From NCBI GenBank assembly GCA_922989275.2, contig OV277857.1:44369083-44433082 (forward strand): a DNA stretch of 64,000 nucleotides, in the 5' to 3' direction. This DNA comes from Gari tellinella (taxonomy: Eukaryota; Mollusca; Bivalvia; Cardiida; Psammobiidae). The notes beneath the pieces were generated by a model. That model saw only the letters and a program-made list of their open reading frames with translations. It was not told the origin of the DNA and searched no databases. Positions 54,700 to 64,000 of the stretch are shown one piece after another. A program made the position numbers and the translations under genes. Position 1 is the stretch's first letter. Each line of letters starts with the position of its first letter.

Positions 54700-56660
54700 A
54701 AGATAACTGCAAGACTCTGAGAGGAGCTTTCTTTTCTGCTTTCATCTTGTTATTGAACTACCACCTGTTTTAAGTTCCACCATGGAACTCTATTTGCCTA
54801 ATGTTTGTTTGTTTGTTGATATGTAGAGAACTTGCCAAAAGTGATCTATTATATAGGGATCATTTCAATGAGGGAAATATAGTCCAGGCTGACCAATATT
54901 GGCTAACAAGGGGAATAACCAATGTATGGACAATATCTGATACTTCAGTGAGTTGTCTCCCTTGTCAAGCTAAATTATATGTACATGGAGATAGGATATC
55001 TCGGTCTCAATCTAAGCTAGTAGCCAATCTTTATCTTAAAATATCTGCGATTTCCACTCACTCTCCTTCTTTATCTGTATCTCTGCCTGTCTCTCTTTCT
55101 CTCTTGTTTGATTTCGAATACAACAATTGATGTAGTTAACCCATTTAATGTCTAAATTCTTACGGTTAACAAATTCGTAAAATCTTATCTCCTGTTGGTC
55201 CTGTTTGTTAATGTAAAATTTACCCAATAAGGGAATATATGTACATATATCTGGATCAAGGCAAAAGTAAATAGTGAGGATTAAAACCCAAGGACTAACC
55301 CAAGTCCTTAGGACCGGATCTTTTCTGTTTGCTACTATAAAAGATGTACATAAATGGGTTAATAGTAATCACTTGCCATTATCAGTATTGTGTAAATAAT
55401 TGCTAGGGGAAGGGCCGTAACTAATGTTTTTGGAACTTGTGGCCCAACCCCATTTCCATGTTGAAATTTTGGAAATAAAATATGTTTAAACTAAACTTAA
55501 ACTGCAATAATATCCAAGTGTTTCATTAATTTACAAAATAGGGCTTAGGCCAGATCCGCTTTTGTTCAGACTCTTTACAGTATTGTTCAATTTCAAAAAC
55601 CATACAGGCGACAATAGCTCGACTTTTTGAATTGTTTAGCTAAACACCTAATAAAACAACAAATACACATGATAAAGAGAACAACTAAAAGAGTTTTGCA
55701 GTCGACGGGATTCGAACCTCTGACCTCATGACTTCTATTAATAATTAATTGACATAATTGCACAAGGCTGTAAGCGGGCGCGGGTAGAATACTAAACAAC
55801 ATACTACATTGTATTTAGTACACTTTTAGGTGTACATAAAGAAGAAATTAAGCTAAACTGTGTGCAAAATGCTTATCTAGAAGGCTCTGTCTGAAAGTCA
55901 TTTACGCCTCTGTCTTTCTTTTCATTGCAAATGGGAACTACTTGGTGTTGTTAGGTTTGTCCAAGTGTTTTGAATTGTCATATGTTTTTTCTTAACGCCA
56001 TCAAAACAAAAAGTAACAAAAATAATAGGGAAAGTGAAGAGGAAGGAGGAGCCGGGAGGAGAACGTTTCGAAAATAACACTGACGCACATGACTAACACC
56101 TGTGTATACCGCAATAGTTATATATCGCTGGGCATTGGAGGTATTTCTCTTAAATATCTGCTGTAAACGGCTGATATTGATTGATTCAGATCGCTACCAT
56201 CCCAATTCTAGCATTAAAGAACCCAAATAGCCCAGAGTAATGGACACCTCATTTATCAATATTTCCACTGATAAGAGCTAAATAATGTTTGGATAAATAA
56301 GTATACACCAGACAGGAACGGTATTTACAGGCACAGATCTACACTGCAGTGCACTCGTAGACTTGTCCGTGTTTAACAATTTAACCCCATAGTACAGTTA
56401 TTTGAGCTTATAATTCCTACCTTTCGAAAAGTAGTACCCAGCTAGGAACTCATGTACAAGAAATATAAAAAGTGCATTGCTAGTGATTGTCCATACCGGG
56501 GCTTAAAGCAGATTGGAAAAAAGCATGCCCATGAAACAGGCCCCTGGATCCGCTCCTGATTTCGATGACGCGATAACAGCCAAGGTATGATCAGTTTCTT
56601 TCATCGAGCCGTTATGCCTTTGTCATCCTTTCTATAAATATGAGCTTGATTAGATGTAGA
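54700..56660. other. Unassigned non-coding DNA
   Basis: Only a T1-like fragment (54705-54780, TTTCTGCTTTCATCTTG) and a GGATTCGAACC B-box-like word at 55709 were found. The 109-codon frame at 54801 ends in a low-complexity Ser/Leu run and has no recognisable domain. No gene is supported. Confidence 0.45.
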
Positions 56661-56666
56661 AGTTAC

Positions 56667-56742
56667 TACGGAAGCCGGATAGTGAATTTTCAAGATAAAA
56701 AAAAATAAAAAATTGTAAAAGTGGCACTATCCGGCTTCCGTA
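56667..56742. mobile_element. 72-bp TA-flanked hairpin, CGGAAGCC ends
   Basis: TA + CGGAAGCCGGATAGTG and CACTATCCGGCTTCCG + TA form a perfect 16-base stem around an A-rich loop. The first eight bases equal the ends of the fold-back at 7408-8043. Confidence 0.85.
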
Positions 56743-56768
56743 AGTTACAGATGTCACATGTTGTGAGT

Positions 56769-56890
56769 ACTAGTAGTAGTTTATTCATTCCTCCATACAT
56801 GGAGATCTTCAACATATATACATATAACAATGTAACCGGGTTAAACATACATGTAAAATAAACCATGCTATTCCACAGCATAAATGTTTG
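56769..56890 (-). mobile_element. Retroelement 3' tail, minus strand
   Basis: On the minus strand GGAGGAATGAATAAACTACT + ACTAGTA looks like a polyadenylation signal and a triplet tail. The body is truncated. Confidence 0.45.
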
Positions 56891-57098
56891 CATATCACGA
56901 TTGGATACAATTGTCTGTACAAGTAATGCACATACATGTTAACCTGATCACACGGTAACATGTACATAATATTTACATGTACATTTGTATATCAGTTAGG
57001 ATATACACTTAGCATTTTCATGACTGCGTACATTTGAACTTTTTTTCAGTGGATGAATAAATTAATTGCGTTTAAATGAGGATTTATAGAGTAATTGG

Positions 57099-57348
57099 TT
57101 AACTCTTTCCTCCCTGAAACTTTAAATGGAGAATTCCAGTTTCCATTTTAGTCTAGTCCATTTCTGACTTTTAAGGGTTGTTTTTGTCAATGTTTGGCAT
57201 TATGACAAACAGTGAAGACCCTGATCAGAGGGCTCCTTTCGGAGCCCTCTGATCTGGGTCATCACTGTTTGCATAGGACAACTGTTCTATTCACATGTAC
57301 ACTATTTGAAAAGGACGCCTATATGCGGGACTAGGGTTCAAAGAGTTA
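57099..57348. mobile_element. T2 MITE, TTAA-flanked, with cassette 1 (GAGGG type)
   Basis: TTAA at 57099-57102 and 57345-57348. Ends are CTCTTTCCTCCCTGAA and CTAGGGTTCAAAGAG. The hairpin at 57204-57272 pairs CAGTGAAGACCCTGATCAGA + GGGCTCC around TTTC. The left flank (57040-57098) is a T1 half. Confidence 0.88.
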
Positions 57349-57533
57349 AAGAAGCCTTTTAGATATGTTATTTACTTTGAATTCACAGAATTAGATTAAA
57401 AAATGTTAAGTGTTTGTGAGATTGATATCTTTTGTTCCATTACAAAACAAGCTCAAAATCTGATATAATCAAAAGTAAAGTACACACCACAAAAGAGTCA
57501 TATTAATCACAATACATGTACTTCAATGTGAGC

Positions 57534-57775
57534 TTAACTCATTACCCAATAAGTACGCCTTTTTACACCTATGATTTATTCCTCCACTCTAGAAAATAGT
57601 TCCAATTTATACTGTCATGAGTATGTTTCATAAGAAATAGTTTCTATATTTTAGTAGATGGTAGTGTAAAGTAGGCTGAAAGTTAAGCAGAATGTGCATG
57701 AATGTACATTCTGCTTTACTTTCAACCTGCTTTAAGTGTTCAGCTGTCTTCAAGAGTAGAAACAGGCTATGGGCA
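57534..57775. mobile_element. T1 MITE with cassette 2
   Basis: TTAACTCATTACCCAATAAG at 57534 is the left end; the right end stops at ACAGGCTATGGG without TTAA. The hairpin is at 57665-57735 (AGCAGAATGTGCATGAATGT centre). Confidence 0.75.
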
Positions 57776-59442
57776 CGGTGAATAAACGTACACAGGATAT
57801 AGACACCGAAGTGATTAGAAGTTGAAAGTGAAAGTAGGGCGGTGAGTACTTTTATTGCGTTTTTCTCTATCATTTTCTCATGAATAAAGTACACTTAAAT
57901 TGCATGATAGTCTGTAGATATATGTGACCACATCGGCGCCAGGAACTTAACTGGTAGACTGAAATAGGTTTTGATAAAAAAGGTTTTGATCACTGACCAT
58001 AGTTGCATCTGTATTAATATTTATCATTATTTTCTCTGTTTATACACGTTATACAAAAAAGTGAATCGACAGATCTGTTTATTTTTCATTTGAATGTAAC
58101 TATGCAAAAGCTGCTTAAAAATCGACCATTAATAGCTAAGATATACATGTACCATGTCAAACCGACCGTCAAATGTACTGGGGATAGTGTCCAACGGTTA
58201 TTTATTGTACTGGGGATAGCGGAAGGTAAAATGGTATTATGGTACATTGCGTTTGATTTTTATCACTAACTACATGCTGTTACGTTTCCAGCATATGAAA
58301 TAATGGATACTCTTCATTTTTCTAGGAAGTTAAGTCCAAAGCCACCAAATTTATAACATATCAATTTTTGCTTCTTATGCCCTTATGCGATGGTAGTAGT
58401 TTGTGGTGAAATACATGTCGAATGTATTTAACGGAGTAAAATGTAAATACCAAAGCATTCTTGAAAGAATCACTGCTATTTGGACTCGGGCTATTTTGTA
58501 GTTACTCCTAAACCAACAATGCGCAACCCTTCACACAACACTGGTTCTCAAGATAAAAACATACAACGTGATCATCTATATATGTATGAGCCAAAATTAG
58601 ACTTTACCTTTGCGACCAGTGCATATCCGGAGCAGCCTGCATATCCGCATTTTGATCAGGGTCTGCACCGTTCTCCTTTAAGTTTCTAGATGTCGTCGCA
58701 CTACTTCTATTACAATAAAAAACAAACAACAGCCATTATTAAGCATTGACAAAGCACAGTTTTCTTAGTTCTTGCACTTGCCGAAAGGATTACAAGGAGT
58801 GTTGCCAACGATTTTGTTCTCTGGGACCGGTTTCATTGAACATTGCTGTCAATTAATCTTTGCTTGATGCTACTTCAATGTATGTGTGTGGGTGAGGGGG
58901 GGGGGGGGGGGGGGTGTATCGGTCTACCTGCATTGCTAGCACACAAGCTTAGGACTGCAATATTTTACAAAAAATGTTGTTGGCTATATATGCGATAAGA
59001 CCAAAAACCGTTTCTAAACTACTGGTCCATTTGCATCGAAATTATCCTTGGGTAATTTCTTCGTCTATTTTCATAACAAGTCTGATTAGGCTCCACAATG
59101 TTTTAAATAGAGATACTTTTGAGAGAAAAATTAAGATCTTCAAGCTCCGAAACTACGGTTCGAGTAGAAACATATACCGCATAGCTGGTATTTTCTACGG
59201 GGTAGAAATTTCTGTCATTCTGCGGTTTAATCATCGGATCGCAGATAAAAATCGGCAGAAAATTACCATTATACTAATTTATCACGTACAATAATTGATA
59301 ATCCTTCAGTACGCTAATTGATTCGGGGCAGTAGAAGCATTTAAACATTATACTTATCTGAAAAATAAAGGATAATCTGAATTAAATTAGTCGGATGTTC
59401 CACAGAACTATACTGTCACATGCTGTTAAAAGCGATTGGCTT
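57776..59442. other. Unassigned, with a G19 run and TACTGGGGATAG words
   Basis: TACTGGGGATAG occurs at 58178 and 58210 and inverted at 63362-63397. A cassette-1 right arm is at 58652 (TTTGATCAGGGTCTGCACCG). A run of 19 G is at 58896-58914. Frames at 58480 and 58974 show no recognisable domain. Confidence 0.45.
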
Positions 59443-60971
59443 CAGCGGCGTAGCCAGGCTTGAACGAATGTTACGCACATCAGGGGGAGGGTGCGGGAGG
59501 GGGGGGGGTACCCCCTCCTGCTGGTGGGGGTCCGGGGGGCCTCCCCCGGGAGAAAAAAGTAAATTAGAAGTAAAATGGTGAGCTCTTAAATTTTGTGATT
59601 AGCGTTTTTTTCTGCTAAAATAATTTGACTTTTAGCTGCACGAGTGGTACATACAAGAAGTACTGTAGTCTTTTATGATGTCGACTTAAATTTGTAGTTG
59701 TCGAGATCCTGAGTTTCCGAACCTCGAACTTGAAAAATGCAAGTGGGGGTTCGGGGGTCCTCCTCCGGGAGAAAAATGGAAATAAGAACTGAAATGGTGA
59801 GCTCTGAAGTGTGTTTAGAGGGATCTGGAGCACTGAATACGATCAACGTGAACCATACAATTGTGTTCAAAGCTCCGTTATAACATAACAATAATTTTAG
59901 TGATTAACACTTTTTCCGCTATAATAATTTGACTTTGCCGCACGAGAGGTGCATGAAGCACCGTATATTTTTTTCATGATGCTGTTTTAAATTTGTAGTT
60001 GTTAAGATCCTGAGTTTCCAAAACTCTAGCTTGAAAAATGCAAGTGGGGGTCCGGGGGTCCTCCCCCGGGGAGAAAAAGGGAAACAAGAATAGAAATGGT
60101 GAGCTCTGAAGTGTTTTTGGAGGGAACAGGGACACTGAATACGATCGACGTGAACCATACAATTGCTTTGAAGGCTCTGTTTTATTAGATACAACCTTAT
60201 TTTGTGACTAATTTTTCCACTGCTAGAACTATTTGACTTTAAGACTCGCGAGAAGTACACGAAACACTGTAGAAGTTTTTCAGGCTGTCAACTTTCTAGT
60301 AACTAAGTTCTTTATTTTCTGAAACTTGAACTTGACCGATGAAAGTGGGGTCCGCGTGTCATCCCCCGGGAGAAAAAATCGAAATAAGAACTGAAATGGT
60401 GAGTTCTAAAGTGTGTTTGTAGGGATTTTGGACACTGAATACGATGAATGTGACTAACCTATATATTTCCAAGGACTTTCGACTTTTAGACGATTTAGGT
60501 ATACATTGTACGTACGATCCATATGTATATGAACTATGAAAAATTGTTGGTGGGGGGTTTTGGGCACTAAATACGAACTATGTGATTCATACAATTTTCT
60601 TCAAAGGTTCGTTATATAAGACATAACATTATATAACTATTTGACTCAATGTTTAGACGCACGAGAGGTACATGTAGCAGATTACATGTAGCACCGTAGG
60701 TTTGAGCTGCCATCTTTGTAGTTACTAAGTTATTGGTTTTCTAAAACTTGAAATTGATCAATGCTGGAGGGGGTCCGGGGGTTCTCCCCCTAGGAGAAAA
60801 ATGGAAATTAGAACTGAAATGGTGAGCTCTGAAGTGTATTTGAAATCTTCATTTTAGACTTTAAGGTCTAACCCCCCTTAGCCTTCGGTTTTTATGCCAT
60901 TTTTGGCCATGTTTGATTTTTCATTTTTCAAACTGATGTTACGCACGTGCGTATCGTTGGCTACGCCCCCG
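59443..60971. mobile_element. TIR element built of ~300-bp G-rich repeats
   Basis: CAGCGGCGTAGCCAG at 59443 is inverted as TTGGCTACGCCCCC at 60957-60970, and both sides have ATGTTACGCAC next. Between them, five diverged units centre on GGGGGTCC...CTCCCCCGGGAGAAAAA at about 59541, 59763, 60061, 60362 and 60784, each followed by GAAATGGTGAGCTCT. Open minus-strand frames crossing units are not domain-bearing. No transposase. Confidence 0.75.
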
Positions 60972-61784
60972 GGCGTGATAGGGAGACAGACGTATGGACA
61001 GACGGACAGGCAGACGACGGGAAAGTAATCCCAAGTATCCCCTCAGCATACAAAAGTGGGGGGAAATGTGAAGAGCATCGAATCTGCAAAATCCAAGTTG
61101 CAGTTAAAAATTACAACATTTCTGTGCTAACCGTATATTAGCAATGGGTATTTAACAAACAATTTCAAGAAGGTAAGTCAATATCCAATTTGTGACAGTC
61201 ATACAGACTTTAAGTTGTTAGTCTCATCAATGAACCCCTGTGACTTCAGGCTAAATTTGTGACAGGTGCCGTCTCGGGGTTTAATGAAGATAGACCCAAA
61301 CAGGGAGGAAATTTACCTTTGCCTCATTTCGTAAAATCCCAAATTTAATCACATTTACTAGTTAAAATCATACACTTATTGATTGCTAAAATTCGTTTTG
61401 AAACCAATGTCTGACCTCAAGTCAAACTTCAGGTCGCTGTTGATCTAATTTAAAACTTTTCAAAATACTCCTGCAGAGGTTGTTTTTATCGTTGTTTACA
61501 TATTGCGCATAACATATTTATCTATTGGTGGTCTTATTTTTAAAAACAATGCCCAATAAATACGCCTTTTTACACCTATGATTTATTCCTCCACTCCCCG
61601 TCGGGGTTTAATCAAACATAGAGCAAAATTTAACCTCTCAATGGTGACCCTTAAAGCGACTCGCAACCAGATGGTGCATTAAAAATAGTAATTTGTAAAT
61701 ATGTGTCAAACGCTTATATAAATGGTAAAGAATTAGTTTAGGATAAGAAATTCTGTTTAAAAAAATGTATTTCAATAAAAAAAA
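60972..61784. other. Unassigned, with a T1 fragment
   Basis: CCCAATAAATACGCC + TTTTTACACC at 61551-61575 is a T1 left half. The GAGACAGACGTATGG tract at 60981 resembles the CAGACGGACGG tract in F3. No gene was seen. Confidence 0.45.
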
Positions 61785-61877
61785 AGATTGGTCTCTGGTG
61801 GGATTCGAACCCGGGGCCCGGCATTGGCGGACAAAAGGCAAAATAGGGGAAACCGCTTAGACCAATGGACCACGGAA
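61785..61877 (-). tRNA. tRNA-like head of a SINE or tRNA pseudogene
   Basis: The minus strand has a good A box TGGTCTAAGCGG (61853-61864) and a perfect B box GGTTCGAATCC (61801-61811). The 5' end cannot pair with the 3' end as an acceptor stem, and the T stem is only 3 bp, so it is not a working tRNA. A tract of T follows, then AAGCGTTTGACACATATTTA, a block also found near 20985, which supports a SINE relic. Confidence 0.5.
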
Positions 61878-62520
61878 CTATCCGTTTATCTCGGATCGAT
61901 TTAACGTATTTCAATGTGTAGCGATCGAAAGTGCATACAACTTCGTAATTCGGCTCGTGTTTATGTCTGAGCCCGTGTAGAGAAGCAACAACATCAACTA
62001 TACCGTCTACTAGTCGGTATAGAAAAACGATGGAAAATATCTAAAAATCTAAGATTCGGTGACGATTCTTGAGACTTTTTTTGGACTGATCATATTTTTT
62101 AAATGTCAGAAGCCAAATAATGCCACAAATTTGCTTTTATTTGAGTATTTTATTTTATTTTGACAAGTACACCATCCGGTTGTGAGTCCCTTTAACGCCT
62201 GTGTACTGTGAGGGACGGAGCCTGGAGTATTACATTAGCTCGATGCCCCTAACTGTACACATCTGGTGGACTATGAAGATGTTTGTATTGTTTATACACG
62301 CTGACTATTATTGCAATACTACATACTTCTCGAAAAGTGGCCATAGTTTCATATTTTATGTTCGACTAACCCCAGTACAGTAATATTTTTCAGCGGAGCT
62401 GTCTGGTTTCTATTTAGCCACACTTTCTATTTGGCCACACATTTCAACCAATTATATTTGATCAGAAATTAAGAATTAAGAGCACCTGTTGAAACTGAAT
62501 TGTCTGATTGGATAGTAGCC
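61878..62520. other. Unassigned non-coding DNA
   Basis: A palindrome CCGTCTACTAGTCGG is at 62004. CATCCGGTTGTGAGTCCCTTTAA at 62171 recalls the SINE-like block near 42220 and 61660. No gene was seen. Confidence 0.45.
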
Positions 62521-62712
62521 AGGGCTCCAGATAAGGGAATTATTTCAAAACTTAAAATCTTTATTTGTGGATTAAACCCTATGGTGTCACTACTCATTTG
62601 AATTGTCTCTTTGAGGCGATAAAAATGAGTGGTAACACCATAGGGTTTGGTGCTGAAATGAGTGAGAAAATGTTAGATTTGTTCAGTTTACTCCCCTCTT
62701 ATCTGGAGCCCT
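62521..62712. mobile_element. F2 fold-back with cassette 3
   Basis: Perfect 15-base ends AGGGCTCCAGATAAG and CTTATCTGGAGCCCT. The arms carry TTAAACCCTATGGTGTCACT and its inverse. The centre TTGAATTGTCTCTTTGAGGCGATAAA is more worn than in other copies. Confidence 0.9.
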
Positions 62713-64000
62713 GAAACTCTATGCACAAACAGTTTTACCAGTGTGTGTACTACTGAGCTGATGACATCATGCTTCTATTTTAAGATACGATAGCATATGT
62801 CTTTTTATAGAATCTATATATAGACAGTGGTAGCTAGGTGTTTTGTTTAATAATGGTTTACTACCAATTTATTTTAATTGTTAACTATTTGTATAAATTT
62901 ACCATACATTGATAGCAATATAATAAATGGCCTCAAGTGAGTTAAACACAATTGTGTTGTTTCATCAGTTATGTACAAGAGTGAGGTGTTATAGAACTTG
63001 TACAGCACAGTGCTGTTCTGTTATGATGGACATGCACAGTTTATTTGGTTATAGTTTGTTACAAGAAACTCCCCATGAATGAAGTTTGATATATAGAACA
63101 ATAGTTTAATCTGAGGATCTCCTACCAGTTGCTAGGATATTGGTTATATTATTGTTTTGCATTTCTGTACATTTATAGTTTTTTAGTCAGGGTAATTTAT
63201 ATGCTATATCCTTGAATGTGTATTTTTTGCTTTTCAATCCAAGATATTACAATTCTTTGAAAAACCCCAATTTCATACAATTTTGCACACCCATCTACAG
63301 CATGAATTCCACCACCCATTCCGCTGAATATCTTTTTTAAAGATATTTCTTGTTTGAAATACTATCCCCGGTACAGTAATATACTATCCCCAGTACAACG
63401 TCCTATCGGTTTGACGTCAACTATCTCATCTAGTGTTGGTCTGATTTTAAGCAGATTTTGCACAATTACTTTGAATTGAAAAAATGTCACGCTTGCAGGA
63501 CGACGCTGTAACAAACACCGGGACGATCTCATTTTCAATGTAATGGATACGCGACGACGCTTTTTGCCTGTTTCAGGACAAATTCTTTGATCCACCTTTT
63601 GCTTTTGGCGATTTGAAAAATACATCGAGATGATCAAACGTCAAGTTAGGGTTTATTAAATCGAAAGCTCAAACTGTTTGTAGACAACAACAATAACAAA
63701 GCCTCTATGGCCCTATATTGTTCACCATGTAAAACTTTACCTAAAATACCTAGATTTAAGCTGAACATAACCCAAATTTTAGCGTGGCATAGATTTCAAT
63801 GAGGCAAACATTTGGAGCAAGTTTCATCAAGATCAAATGAGAAATGTAGCTTCTAGAGTGTTAACAATATATTTTTATGAGTTGACCTAGTGACCTAGTA
63901 TTTAACCCGACATAGCCCACATTTAAACACAGATTTAAAACAGATTGACTGACAGTTGAAAATGGAAGTCAACGTCTACGTCCACTATGCACAGGGGAAA
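62713..64000. other. Unassigned DNA with the 31/63-kb module
   Basis: 63245-63360 matches the module at 30950-31165. Paired ACTATCCCC(G/A)GTAC words follow at 63362-63396. The 91-codon minus-strand frame at 63362-63637 has a basic, charged composition (KKRRRVSITLK) but no domain I recognise; it starts next to repeat DNA and I do not call it a gene. Confidence 0.4.

Noticed and set aside
54801..55130. 109-codon frame
   Set aside because: No recognisable domain, ends in a Ser/Leu low-complexity run encoded by a TC-rich tract, and has no support from neighbours.
55690..55770. Possible tRNA gene on the minus strand (GGTTCGAATCC box)
   Set aside because: Only a B box is present; there is no A box at the right distance and no cloverleaf pairing.
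63362..63637. 91-codon basic minus-strand frame as a possible host gene end
   Set aside because: Composition is suggestive but I recognise no domain, and it begins in repeat-associated ACTATCCCC words. Left unassigned.

Overview
The window is animal (metazoan) nuclear DNA. It is AT-rich, has no bacterial-style gene packing, and consists almost entirely of transposable elements, hairpins and satellites. A Penelope-like element with a GIY-YIG endonuclease, an APE-type CR1/L2-like retrotransposon with a 2A-like N-terminus, and very dense MITEs fit a marine invertebrate. A bivalve mollusc is my best guess, but that is inference. I see no host protein-coding gene I would defend. The only long intact reading frame is the retrotransposon ORF at 16266-19646.

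Layout. 1-4.4 kb: one arm of a long inverted repeat, a cluster of TGACGTCA sites, and a 5'-truncated Penelope-like element split by a 941-bp TTAA-flanked fold-back element. 4.4-9.7 kb: non-coding DNA rich in AGATCTAG words, with several fold-back elements, one built of TCTAAG-type simple repeats. 9.7-12.6 kb: a 37-bp minisatellite of about 41 nearly identical units, interrupted near its end by an insertion that holds the other inverted-repeat arm. 12.6-16.2 kb: nested MITEs. 16.2-20.05 kb: the CR1/L2-like element. 20-25.7 kb: many MITEs. 25.69-39.18 kb: a tandem array of a 3,966-bp unit with an extra 1.64-kb internal duplication. 39.2-42.0 kb: a diverged ~187-bp satellite in which nearly every unit carries an RFX/X-box-like palindrome. 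43.4-45.7 kb: a 2.3-kb fold-back element with subterminal CTCGTTATAACGAG arrays. 49.2-50.9 kb: a seven-copy 235-bp satellite. 59.4-61.0 kb: a TIR element built of ~300-bp G-rich repeats. 61-64 kb: a tRNA-like SINE relic, another fold-back and unassigned DNA.

The main pattern is modular. The window holds at least three families of TTAA-flanked MITEs (called T1, T2, T3), four of TA-flanked MITEs (M1-M4) and two fold-back types (F1, F2). Their centres carry one of three recurring near-perfect hairpins. Cassette 1 has ends GCAAACAG / CTGTTTGC around GATCAGACGCCG or GATCAGAGGG. Cassette 2 has the core GTAAAGCAGAATGCACCTTA. Cassette 3 has the core GAATCGTCT / AGACGATTC. The same hairpin sits inside elements with unrelated termini, and one terminal family (F1) carries two different hairpins. 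This hairpin-swapping is the best candidate here for an undescribed system. MITE copies also appear to have driven rearrangement: the 1.64-kb duplication breaks exactly in a shared MITE end, and the left edge of the 4-kb array lies in a cassette-1 hairpin.

All calls were made by eye. Family names T1-T3, M1-M4 and F1-F3 are labels used only here.
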